NCBI GenBank assembly: GCA_028688225.1
Contig: JAQTYQ010000005.1
Location: 1 to 47,500, forward strand
Source of the DNA: Opitutaceae bacterium
GTDB lineage: Bacteria; Verrucomicrobiota; Verrucomicrobiia; Opitutales; Opitutaceae
Reading direction: 5' to 3'
Length of the DNA stretch: 47,500 nucleotides
Shown: positions 16,477-23,886 of the stretch, piece after piece
Layout: each line of letters opens with the position of its first letter
Numbering within the stretch: position 1 is the first letter of the stretch
Notes under the pieces: model-generated
Seen by the model: only the letters and a program-made list of their open reading frames with translations
Database searches by the model: none
What the model was told of the DNA's origin: nothing
Made by a program: the position numbers and the translations under genes

Positions 16477-17556
16477 TCATGCTGCCGGTGTAAACTGGCC
16501 CTGCTCCACCCGGAATACCTGCCAGCGGCCGGGGATGGCGTCATCCGGCAGGCTCGTGCCGGTGGCGATGATCTGCAGCTCCGGATCGAGCGCGGCCCAG
16601 AAGCGCCGCCGCCGCTCCGGGTCGAGTTCGCCGAGCACGTCGTCGGCCAGCAGGACGGGGCGCACGTTGGTACGTTCCTCAAAAAACGCGACCTGCGCCA
16701 GCCGCAGCGCCAGCACGAGGCCGCGCTGCTGCCCCTCCGAGGCGACCTCCGGCGCCGGCCGGCCGTCGAGCGAGAACTCGAAATCGTCGCGGTGCGGTCC
16801 GCGCTGCGTCGTCTTGAGCAGCTCGTCGCGCGCCCGGCTGTCCGCCAGCAGCGCCGCGAAGGCCGTTTCGTCCGCCGCGCTGCAATCGGGCGCGTAGGCC
16901 AGCCCGGCGGTCTCCGCCTCCGGCGCGATCCGCGCATAGGCCGTCCGCATGTGGGCCGCCAGCACTTGCAGGCTTTCCGTGCGTAAGGCGATGAGCCGGA
17001 CGCCCGCCGGCACCAACTGGGTGTCGAAAGCCGCAAGCTCCGCGCCGTTGCGACCGGCCTTGAGCAGGCTGTTCCGCTCGGCCAGCGCGCGGTGATAGGT
17101 CTGCAGCGTCGTCAGATATTCCGCATTGGTCGCCGCCAGCGCCAGGTCGAGCCAGCGACGCCGCAACGCCGGCGCGCCGCGCACGAGCAATTGATCCTGC
17201 GCCGAGAACACCACGGTGGGGAAGCGCCCCACGTAGTCGGCCAAGCGCGTGATCCGCTCCTGGTCGCACCAGACCTCCTTGCCGGCGGAGCCCAGCTTGA
17301 TGGTGACGGTGGTTTCGCCGAGCCGCTCATGCTCCACGACGCAGGCCAGCGCAGCCTCCGTCTGTCCATGCGCCACCAGCAGGCGCGGATCCAGCGTCCG
17401 GAATGAGCGCAACGCCGTGAGGAAACCCGCCGCCTCCAGCAGATTGGTCTTCCCCTGCCCGTTCGCGCCGGCGAGGAATTGTTTCCCACCGTCGAAGGCG
17501 AGGCTGACGAGGGCGAGATTGCGCCAGTGCTGGACCGTGAGTTTGCGCAGGCGCAT
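16477..17556 (-). CDS. recF: DNA replication and repair protein RecF
   Basis: SMC-like ATPase of 359 residues that helps load RecA at gaps. Walker A is GANGQGKT (residues 30-37, Lys36), the signature motif is in [17 protein letters not shown], and Walker B is [17 protein letters not shown]. Length matches RecF. The start is ATG 17556 ([14 protein letters not shown]); a longer frame upstream is a shadow of the cysteine desulfurase gene. It lies 7 bp downstream of that gene and is probably cotranscribed with it, an unusual place since recF often lies beside dnaA/dnaN/gyrB. Confidence 0.93.
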   Translation of the reverse strand: MRLRKLTVQHWRNLALVSLAFDGGKQFLAGANGQGKTNLLEAAGFLTALRSFRTLDPRLLVAHGQTEAALACVVEHERLGETTVTIKLGSAGKEVWCDQERITRLADYVGRFPTVVFSAQDQLLVRGAPALRRRWLDLALAATNAEYLTTLQTYHRALAERNSLLKAGRNGAELAAFDTQLVPAGVRLIALRTESLQVLAAHMRTAYARIAPEAETAGLAYAPDCSAADETAFAALLADSRARDELLKTTQRGPHRDDFEFSLDGRPAPEVASEGQQRGLVLALRLAQVAFFEERTNVRPVLLADDVLGELDPERRRRFWAALDPELQIIATGTSLPDDAIPGRWQVFRVEQGQFTPAA

Positions 17557-17563
17557 GGAGACC

Positions 17564-18742
17564 TCAGGCCTGGACCACGTCGGACGAAGCCGATGCACGA
17601 AGTTCGGCTTCTGTTTCAACCAGCGCAAGGGCCAGCTGGCGCCAGTCGTCCTCGGTTGTCTCCCATCCGGCGCTGAGGCGGAGGACGCGTTTGGCCTCCG
17701 CCGGGGCAAAACCCATCGCTGCCAACACGTGGGAGGGTCCTTCCCTGCCGGTGGCGCAGGCCGAGCCGGTCGAAACCTGGAAGCCGCGTTTGTCGAGCCG
17801 GGCCACCCAGCGGTGGTTTTCGGCCAGTGGCATGACGAGCGACACCGTATTCCAGAGCCGCTCGGTCCCATCGCCGACGACCCGCACGCCGGGCAAAACC
17901 GTCCGCAGTTGCGCCAAGAAGGCGTCGCGCCAGCGCAGGCGTTCCGTTTCGTGCAGCACCTTGGCGGTTTCGGCCTCGGCCAGCGCCGCCACCATTGCGG
18001 CGATGGCCGGATAATCCTCCGTGCCGGCGCGATGGCCGCGCTCCTGTTCGCCGCCCCGCTGGGAGCGAAAACCCTCCGCCTGCGCCGGCAGAACGAGAAA
18101 GCCTGTGCCCTTGGGACCGCCAAACTTGTGCGCACTGGCCGTGATCCAGCCGGCTTCGCCGAAACCCGAGGCCGGCAGCTTGCCGAGCCATTGCGCGGCA
18201 TCACCATGATAGGCCGCACGATGGCGCCGGCAGAGCGCGGCAATCTCCCGCCACGGCTGCAGCACGCCGGTCTCGTTGTTTGCGGCCATCACCGACACCG
18301 CGCTGATCGGGCCGGCTTGCAGTGAGCTTGTCGAACCATCCGCGAGCAGCGCTTCGAGCGGCCCCGTTTTCACGACACCGCGGCCGTCAATTTCGAGCCA
18401 GACCAGCCGCTCCGGCGGGAAATAATGCCGCGCGGCCTCGATCACGCATGGATGCTCCGTCGGATTGACAGCCACCCGGCTGCCGGACGGCAGCGTGCGC
18501 GCCCAGTGGGCAAAGAGTGCATTGGTCCCCTCGGTGGCGCCGGAGTTGAACACCAGCCGTTCGGCCGGACACCCCAGCAGTTGCGCCAGTTGCTCCCGCG
18601 CCTGATCGAGCCGCGCCCGCACCCGCGCCGCGTCACGGTACGGGCTCGACGGATTCTGCCACGCCTCGTCGGCCGCGCGCAGCCAGGCTTCGCGGGCGCA
18701 GGGCGACAGCGGCGTGGTGGCGTTGTGGTCGAAGTACGGCAC
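17564..18742 (-). CDS. Cysteine desulfurase (NifS/IscS family)
   Basis: PLP enzyme of 392 residues that takes sulfur from cysteine for Fe-S cluster or other sulfur-cofactor assembly. The PLP lysine is Lys206 in [15 protein letters not shown]; the catalytic loop Cys is in [17 protein letters not shown]; the [14 protein letters not shown] motif is also present. A stretch around residues 134-145 ([12 protein letters not shown]) looks like an insertion. It is encoded by AGTGAGCTTGTCGAACC at about 18318-18334, half of a hairpin repeat whose fuller form occurs at 32942-32974. An iron-sulfur-rich operon set elsewhere in the window needs such an enzyme, but no iscU/sufE is adjacent. It is upstream of recF. 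Confidence 0.92.
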   Translation of the reverse strand: MPYFDHNATTPLSPCAREAWLRAADEAWQNPSSPYRDAARVRARLDQAREQLAQLLGCPAERLVFNSGATEGTNALFAHWARTLPSGSRVAVNPTEHPCVIEAARHYFPPERLVWLEIDGRGVVKTGPLEALLADGSTSSLQAGPISAVSVMAANNETGVLQPWREIAALCRRHRAAYHGDAAQWLGKLPASGFGEAGWITASAHKFGGPKGTGFLVLPAQAEGFRSQRGGEQERGHRAGTEDYPAIAAMVAALAEAETAKVLHETERLRWRDAFLAQLRTVLPGVRVVGDGTERLWNTVSLVMPLAENHRWVARLDKRGFQVSTGSACATGREGPSHVLAAMGFAPAEAKRVLRLSAGWETTEDDWRQLALALVETEAELRASASSDVVQA

Positions 18743-19161
18743 GGAATCTACTGAACAGGAGGCCGCGGACTTCGCAAAGCAAGATTCCCGCCGGCTTCCG
18801 GCTCTCGCTCAAAAACATGTCATCTAATAGTTGACATATATCGGCCGACGGATCCCCCAGGCCCACCCCCGCGACCAGCCGTCGCATCATCATGCCGAGC
18901 AGGGTTTGGGTGGAACCACTGATCCACACTGATGCTCGCTGATCCAATCAGTGTTCATCAGTGCCCAGCAGTGGTTCAAAAATCTGCTCCTATTTTTCGT
19001 CTATCTCCCACCCGATGAGCGGAGATCAGTGTGCATAAGCGGTTAAATGCCGCCGGCTTGGCCGGGAAATTCTCTGCTACCTCCGCGATCTCCTGTAAAA
19101 CGATTGGCCTGGTTTTTTGCGGCTTGCCCGCCGCTGCGACCGGCGTCTTGCTCGCGCCTTC
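18743..19161. repeat. Gene-free phrase-repeat segment with nested inverted repeats
   Basis: About 420 bp without a gene. It contains nested inverted repeats: GAACCACTG (18913-18921) with CAGTGGTTC (18969-18977), and inside them CACTGATG (18927-18934) with CATCAGTG (18956-18963). It also has GATCAGTGTGCATAAGCGGT (19025-19044) and a 54-bp phrase at 19065-19118 repeated from 16336-16389. Confidence 0.65.
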
Positions 19162-19683
19162 ATGAGCACCACTCCCGCTGCCGCCGAAAACGTCGTCATC
19201 AAGACCACCTACGGGGAAATGACCGTGGCCTTCTGGCCCGACGTCGCGCCCAAGACGGTCGAGAATTTCAAGAAGCTGGTCCGCGAAAACTTCTACGACG
19301 GCACGGCTTTTCACCGCATCATCAAGGGCTTCATGATCCAGGGCGGCTGCCCGAACACCAAGGCCGGCGCCAAGGGTCAGCCCGGCACGGGCGGACCCGG
19401 CTGGCAGCTCAAGGCCGAGTTCAACGCCAAGCCGCACGTGCGGGGCGTGCTCTCCATGGCCCGCTCGGCGCATCCCGACTCCGCCGGCAGCCAGTTCTTC
19501 ATCTGCCACGGCGAGGCGCGTTTTCTCGACAAGCAGTACACCGCCTTCGGCGAGGTGATCAAGGGTTTGGACGTGCTGGACCGCATTGCTAGCGTACCCT
19601 GCTCGGCGGGTGGCGGCGAGCGCAGCACCCCCGTTGAGCGCATCGCGGTCGAGAGCGTCCGACTGGTGGCCTGTCAGGCATAA
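19162..19683 (+). CDS. Cyclophilin-type peptidyl-prolyl cis-trans isomerase
   Basis: Protein of 173 residues of the small bacterial PpiB-like cyclophilin group. It shows the active-site strand FHRIIKGFMIQGGCPNTKG-like segment (Arg in FHRI), the GTGGPGWQLKAEF loop, and MARSAHPDSAGSQFFICHG. It catalyses proline isomerisation, probably in the cytoplasm, since no convincing signal peptide precedes the domain. The start is taken at ATG 19162; a TTG-started extension to 19117 runs into the repeat phrase. It has no coupled neighbours. Confidence 0.88.
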   Translation: MSTTPAAAENVVIKTTYGEMTVAFWPDVAPKTVENFKKLVRENFYDGTAFHRIIKGFMIQGGCPNTKAGAKGQPGTGGPGWQLKAEFNAKPHVRGVLSMARSAHPDSAGSQFFICHGEARFLDKQYTAFGEVIKGLDVLDRIASVPCSAGGGERSTPVERIAVESVRLVACQA

Positions 19684-19944
19684 GCCTTCCAGGCCACCAA
19701 ACGAAAATGCCGGGCCATTTTCGCGAAAGCGGGCTCGGCGTAGCGCGCCGCGCTTTTGCGCGGCAGAGATCAGACGTCAGATGTCAGAGGGCACGTCGAC
19801 CCTAGTGAAGCACGCCGTGCCGGCTTGTTTGCCATGCCTTGGCAAAAGACAGGCACACCGTCGGTAGTGTCCTAATTTGACTGGGCAACTGGGTTCGAAA
19901 TTTGGTCTGGAGGCGAAGCCGGAACCAAGCAAATATGCCGTTGC
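19684..19944. repeat. Intergenic segment with hairpins, a heptad array and an IS-end-like motif
   Basis: No gene. A hairpin CGAAAATG/CATTTTCG lies at 19702-19723, followed by a GC-rich stem around 19722-19762. The heptad array TCAGACG-TCAGATG-TCAGAGG is at 19770-19790. TAGTGTCCTAATTTGA at 19865-19880 resembles the sequence at 40582-40597. Confidence 0.55.
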
Positions 19945-20469
19945 ATGTCAGAGCTCAGAGAGTGCTGGGCCTATTGGACGAAGAATATCAAAACCGCAAA
20001 AGAGCGTTTTGAGATGGTTAGCTCCTTGTTGGCGTTTATCGTGGCAGCGGTAATCTTTGGCCTGCAATGGTTCGACATTCGAGCCGACGTTTTCGCAGCA
20101 TTCCTTAATTCCCGAGCGTCAACAGGGATTGGAGCCTTGGCGTTCAGTTATTCGTTCCTGACGTTTTGCATCTGGCTTCCTTATAAACGAGACAAAGAAA
20201 AAACTAAGATCATTGTGCAGATGGAACGTCAGCTAAACGCGCTGGTCATCCATTCAGCCATTTGGCATGCGGAAGGAGCGACATCTGATGTTACGGATAT
20301 TGCCCTAAAACATCTTTCTGCGGAGGGGCATTTTGAAATGCCTTGCGATATAGCCCTATTGAAAGATCCAAGTGAAGGGCATCCGAAATGCCTGACCATT
20401 GATTTCACGATGGGAGGCAAAAGATCGAAACGCCATTTCGACGAGCATAAAATAGCCCGATTGCCCTGA
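19945..20469 (+). CDS. Hypothetical protein with two N-terminal membrane helices, low GC
   Basis: Protein of 174 residues that I do not recognise. Two hydrophobic segments (about 25-46, VSSLLAFIVAAVIFGLQWF, and about 58-78, STGIGALAFSYSFLTFCIWL) are followed by a soluble C-terminal part with two Cys (MPCDIALLKD, HPKCLTI) and a basic end (GGKRSKRHFDEHK). The coding sequence is clearly poorer in G+C than its surroundings (roughly half, by eye), and the gene follows an IS-end-like motif, so it was probably acquired. No ribosome-binding site is obvious. It sits alone between the cyclophilin gene and the DUF488 gene. Confidence 0.6.
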   Translation: MSELRECWAYWTKNIKTAKERFEMVSSLLAFIVAAVIFGLQWFDIRADVFAAFLNSRASTGIGALAFSYSFLTFCIWLPYKRDKEKTKIIVQMERQLNALVIHSAIWHAEGATSDVTDIALKHLSAEGHFEMPCDIALLKDPSEGHPKCLTIDFTMGGKRSKRHFDEHKIARLP

Positions 20470-20519
20470 AATAGAGTAGCTTCAATTACGCTCTCGGGCA
20501 TCTCTGAAAGAAATTATTC

Positions 20520-20906
20520 ATGCCCTTACGCGTTGTCAGGCTTGGTAGTCCGCGGGTGGAAGGCGAAGGGCTGCGCATCGGGACGGTGCGGCGGCCGCCA
20601 CGGGGCGTGCCCAAGGCGGAGTTCGCCTCCCAGAACTGGTACGACGTGTGGTTCCCCAACCTGGCGCCCAGCGATGCGCTCGTAAAGCTGGGGCACGCCG
20701 CCCAGACCCCGGCGCAATGGGCCGCGTTCGACAAAAAATACCGCGCCGAGATGGCCGCGCCCGACAACGCCCGCGCCATCGCCCTGCTCGCCGCGCTGTC
20801 CCGCCAGACCAACTTCTCGGTGGGCTGCTACTGCGAGAACGAGGCGCACTGCCATCGTTCGGTGCTGCGCGAGCTGCTGCGCGAAAAAGGGACGGTGCTG
20901 GCGTAG
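20520..20906 (+). CDS. DUF488 family protein
   Basis: Protein of 128 residues. The DUF488 marks are visible: the N-terminal RLGSPR...GLRIGTVRRPPRGVPK, the central YDVWFPNLAPSDALV, the stretch QWAAFDKKYRAEMA, and the C-terminal FSVGCYCENEAHCHRSVLRELL with clustered Cys and His. No biochemical role is established for the family that I can state; conserved Cys/His suggest a metal site or catalysis. GC content returns to the local high value here, which sets it apart from the preceding gene. Confidence 0.8.
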   Translation: MPLRVVRLGSPRVEGEGLRIGTVRRPPRGVPKAEFASQNWYDVWFPNLAPSDALVKLGHAAQTPAQWAAFDKKYRAEMAAPDNARAIALLAALSRQTNFSVGCYCENEAHCHRSVLRELLREKGTVLA

Positions 20907-21231
20907 CTGGGGGCACAGCTCCTCAACGGCCGACAAGCTCATTCCAGGCAAGATCGAGGTTTCGTAGCCAAAGCCGTGAGGCTATGAAGATACCGCTCGC
21001 TCCAAACTCTCACGAGTTTGGCTACGTGGCTGACACCCCGCCGCTCCAACCGAGCGTCCCCCTCCGGCTGACTATGAACAAGGGACTGCGGCGCGCCGGG
21101 CCGTCGCGCCCTACCCGATTATTTCACACCCACAGTGTCTGCCGTGGGCAAACTGCAAACTGGGGCGGCGAAGCCCTCGCCACCGTAGGAACACGCGACG
21201 AAGGCGTCGCGTCCCCATGAAATATCCGGGC
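20907..21231. repeat. Hairpin-rich gene-free segment
   Basis: No gene. It holds the REPIN-like copy B (20964-21025), a CCCAC/GTGGG stem around 21131-21149, GGCGA-AGCCC-TCGCC at about 21165-21179, and a perfect 7-bp stem CGCGACG-AAGG-CGTCGCG at 21194-21211. The last lies downstream of the DUF2892 gene but has no T-run. Confidence 0.65.
20964..21025. repeat. REPIN-like double-hairpin element, copy B
   Basis: 62 bp bounded by GTAGCC and GGCTAC. It contains AGCCAAAGCC-GTGA-GGCT and a perfect hairpin CCAAACTC-TCAC-GAGTTTGG (21002-21021). The reverse complement matches copy A at 11984-12079 except for a 32-bp insertion in A. Confidence 0.75.
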
Positions 21232-21459
21232 TCAGGCCGGTTTCGGACCGCCGGGCGGCACCGGCGGCTTCTCTCCTTCGGCCTTGCAGGTGCTGATGCC
21301 AAACGGGACGTAGGCAGGGCAGAAACGCACCGCGGCGGTCAGCAGCGGCAGCAGGCCGATCAGGCCCCACCAGCTCCGGTAGCAAATGCCCACGCCGATG
21401 ATGGCGAGACCGATGATGATCCGGACCACGCGGTCAGCGGTTCCAATGTTTGCTTTCAT
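21232..21459 (-). CDS. DUF2892 family small membrane protein
   Basis: Protein of 75 residues. It begins MKANIGTADRVVRIIIGLAIIG, the typical start of the DUF2892 (YgaP-type transmembrane) family, and has a second helix WWGLIGLLPLLTAAVRFCPAYVPFGI with a conserved Cys, then a Pro-rich tail. In YgaP this segment anchors a rhodanese domain; here it stands alone, as it often does. Cys at FCPAYVPFGISTC may be functional. It is followed at 158 bp upstream by the end of the HExxH/TPR gene on the same strand. Confidence 0.82.
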   Translation of the reverse strand: MKANIGTADRVVRIIIGLAIIGVGICYRSWWGLIGLLPLLTAAVRFCPAYVPFGISTCKAEGEKPPVPPGGPKPA

Positions 21460-21616
21460 GACTGTCTCCTTGGTTGTGCCGCGGCAGACGGGGTTCGCCG
21501 CGGCTCCGGGCCCGTAAGCAGGCCAACACCGGCCAATTACTCCTCCGGTCCCGCCCGGTCAAGTCCGGTCCCGGCACCAGTCGTCTGAATGGCGTCCGTC
21601 CCAGGAAGGGCGTCTT

Positions 21617-23176
21617 TCAGGGCGACAATCCCGCATCGTCGGGCGACAGCAGGGGCGGCAGCTCCTCCGGCGGCTCCTGCTCCTTCGGCTGCGGCGGCTC
21701 TGCAAGTCGTCGGGCCAGAAAGTGCAGATGCGGCGAAAGCCTTGGGTCATCGATCAACGATCTGGCGATCTGGCTGGCCGTGGCAAAATTCCCCGCGCGC
21801 CAGGAGACAATCGCAAGGGCAAGCAACGCGCGCGATTTGTCGCGCATTCTCGGCATGACCTCCAGCACACGTTTGACGATCTCCGCCCGGGGCTGCTTCG
21901 CGAGAGCCTCCACCAGGGCCAGTCCCTCGTAGGCCTCAAGATAACGGGGACTTAAGGCAACCGCCCGATCCAGCCATCCGCGCAGGATTGTTGCCGCCTC
22001 TCCGGGTAGGCGGTAATCCAAGGTCAAACCGGAGGTGATCTGGTCGAGCCGCTCAGCCGCCAGACGCACATAGACATAGGCGTTGTCCGAGCCCAGTTCG
22101 GCTGCGCGCCGCCAGTGCATGAGCGCACCCTCCGGATCGCCCTCCCGCATGGCCACCGCCGCCATCACCTCGTGGGGGCGTGGAGCTTCCGGATGACTTT
22201 TGGCCAGTTGCAGGAGCAGATAAGCAGCGTTGCCGGGTTCCTGGAGCCGCGAGCGGAGGTTGATCAACTCCACCTCCCGCTCCAGTTCGCTTGCCGGCCG
22301 AAATTTGATCCGCGCCGACAGGTCGCCCATGATGAGCTTGTCGCGCCGGTAATAATAACGTCCGTCCTCCAGGTAGCGCTTAAGCTCCCGCTCCATCTCC
22401 TCATAGCCCATTCCAAACGACTCTTGGAAGCTCTGGTCGATCGCTCGGCCGGGCGTGGCAATCAGCTCCGTGAAGCGCTGCAGCTCGGGCAGAGTGGTGG
22501 CGCGATCCTGGCCGCAGACCAGGAAATGGAGCAGCGCCCATGACTCAGCGTAAAAAATGTCCCGCCGATGCCCTTCATGGTATTCGGGCGAATTCTGCGT
22601 CACCGCGAACAGCCGGCCCAGCGGCATCAATTGCCGGCGGCGCAAAAACTCGGTATGAGCCGGCTTCTCGAGGCCCAGTTTGAACGAGCCCCGCTCGATC
22701 GCAAAGGTGGAAAACAGCTCGGCCAGGCCCTCGTTGAGCCAGGGCGGTGGGTGCTCACCCCCCACCGCCAGCAGCAGATGCACGTACTCGTGGAAAATGA
22801 TCTCGTCGGTCTGCTCGGAATCGTAGTCGGCGGACATCGCGATTACCGTCTCATCGGAGCCGCCGATGCAATAGCCGGCCGCTTCCGCGGGCTTGCCGTG
22901 GTACAACGGCTTGTAGGGCTCGAACTGCCGGTCGGTGGCGAACAACACGATCGTCGCCTTCGGATCGTGAAACCGCGGCAGGGGATAGATCGCCAGCACG
23001 GTGGCACGAAACTGCTCAAGTTTGCTCAGGATTTTGCTCGACTCCCACTCGGACGCACAACTGAGCATTTCGAAATGCTCGGTCCGCGCATAAATCCATT
23101 TCTCTCGCGCGAAGGCGCTGGCGAGCAGCAATAGACCGATGCCAATCAGGAAAACCTGCCGGGGTACTGCCTTCAC
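21617..23176 (-). CDS. Secreted HExxH peptidase-like protein with TPR-type C-terminal region
   Basis: Protein of 519 residues starting at GTG 23176. A signal peptide (residues 1-23, ending ASAFA-R) is followed by a gluzincin-like domain: H129-E130-x-x-H133 in IIFHEYVHLLL and the downstream glutamate in PPWLNEGLAELF (about 149), as in peptidase-MA-like proteins. From about residue 310 on, helical repeats of TPR type appear (NAAYLLLQLAKSHPEAPRPHEVMA, DPEGALMHWRRAAELGSDNAYVYVRLA). The end is Pro/Glu-rich. It probably acts in the periplasm or at the outer membrane; the substrate is unknown. It has no operon partner except perhaps the DUF2892 gene downstream. Confidence 0.78.
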   Translation of the reverse strand: MKAVPRQVFLIGIGLLLLASAFAREKWIYARTEHFEMLSCASEWESSKILSKLEQFRATVLAIYPLPRFHDPKATIVLFATDRQFEPYKPLYHGKPAEAAGYCIGGSDETVIAMSADYDSEQTDEIIFHEYVHLLLAVGGEHPPPWLNEGLAELFSTFAIERGSFKLGLEKPAHTEFLRRRQLMPLGRLFAVTQNSPEYHEGHRRDIFYAESWALLHFLVCGQDRATTLPELQRFTELIATPGRAIDQSFQESFGMGYEEMERELKRYLEDGRYYYRRDKLIMGDLSARIKFRPASELEREVELINLRSRLQEPGNAAYLLLQLAKSHPEAPRPHEVMAAVAMREGDPEGALMHWRRAAELGSDNAYVYVRLAAERLDQITSGLTLDYRLPGEAATILRGWLDRAVALSPRYLEAYEGLALVEALAKQPRAEIVKRVLEVMPRMRDKSRALLALAIVSWRAGNFATASQIARSLIDDPRLSPHLHFLARRLAEPPQPKEQEPPEELPPLLSPDDAGLSP

Positions 23177-23274
23177 GACGCCGTTGAGTGAACCGTTATT
23201 TCGCCATTCGAGGCAATCACGTTTTCACGAATACTCCGCCTGGACGATGCGGGCCGCGGCCCGGCAAAGGCCAG

Positions 23275-23811
23275 CTATGCTCTCCTTGGCTGCCGCGCGG
23301 CGTGGGCTTGCGAGACCTCCACGTATTTCTCCGCCCACTGGCGCAGCCCGGCCTGCTCCTCGGGACTGAGCTGACGGACGACCTTCGCGGGCGAGCCGAC
23401 CACGAGCGAGCCCGGCGGGCAGGTGAAGTCCTGCTTCACCAGCGCGTTGGCGCCGACGATGCTGCGCGCGCCGATGCGGGCCCGGTCGAGAACCGTCGCC
23501 CCCATGCCGATGAGGCACTCGTCCCCGATGGTGCAGGCATGCACGATGGCCGCGTGGCCAACGGTGCACCACGCGCCGATGATGGCGTCGCCGTCGTCCG
23601 CCAGATGCACGATGACGTTGTCCTGGAGATTGGTCCCCTCGCCCACGATGATGCGCGCGATGTCGCCGCGCAGCACGGCGCCGTAGAAGACGCTCGACCG
23701 GGGCCCAAGCGTGACGTCACCGATGACGGTGGCGTTGGCGGCGATGAAGCCGGCCCGCGCGGTGTCGGGCGTCTTGCCGAGATGGAGTTTGAGTCGTTCC
23801 TGGACGGTCAT
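23275..23811 (-). CDS. Gamma-carbonic-anhydrase family hexapeptide-repeat protein
   Basis: Protein of 178 residues with a left-handed beta-helix of hexapeptide repeats (for example TVIGDV, IVGANA). The three metal-binding His of gamma carbonic anhydrases are in NVIVHLADDG and TVGHAAIVHA; QDN precedes them. Arg in AVLRGD is also kept. Close relatives (YrdA, PaaY-like) may or may not be active carbonic anhydrases. The start is ATG 23811 (MTVQERLKLHLG). Divergent to the CNT transporter 75 bp away, so the two share an upstream region. Confidence 0.88.
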   Translation of the reverse strand: MTVQERLKLHLGKTPDTARAGFIAANATVIGDVTLGPRSSVFYGAVLRGDIARIIVGEGTNLQDNVIVHLADDGDAIIGAWCTVGHAAIVHACTIGDECLIGMGATVLDRARIGARSIVGANALVKQDFTCPPGSLVVGSPAKVVRQLSPEEQAGLRQWAEKYVEVSQAHAARQPRRA

Positions 23812-23886
23812 GGCAACTTGGTTCTCGCGCCGGGCGCTCCGCTGCGCAAGCTCGGCCTGCGTTTCGCCTCCAGCCCTTTTCGCATC

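Noticed and set aside
21194..21211. Rho-independent terminator for the DUF2892 gene
   Set aside because: The perfect stem is not followed by a T-run on either strand, so it is listed only as a hairpin.
23245..23262. GGGCCGCGGCCC palindrome as a regulatory site
   Set aside because: A 12-bp GC palindrome is easily expected by chance in such GC-rich DNA, and it lies between the stop of one gene and the start of another without other support.
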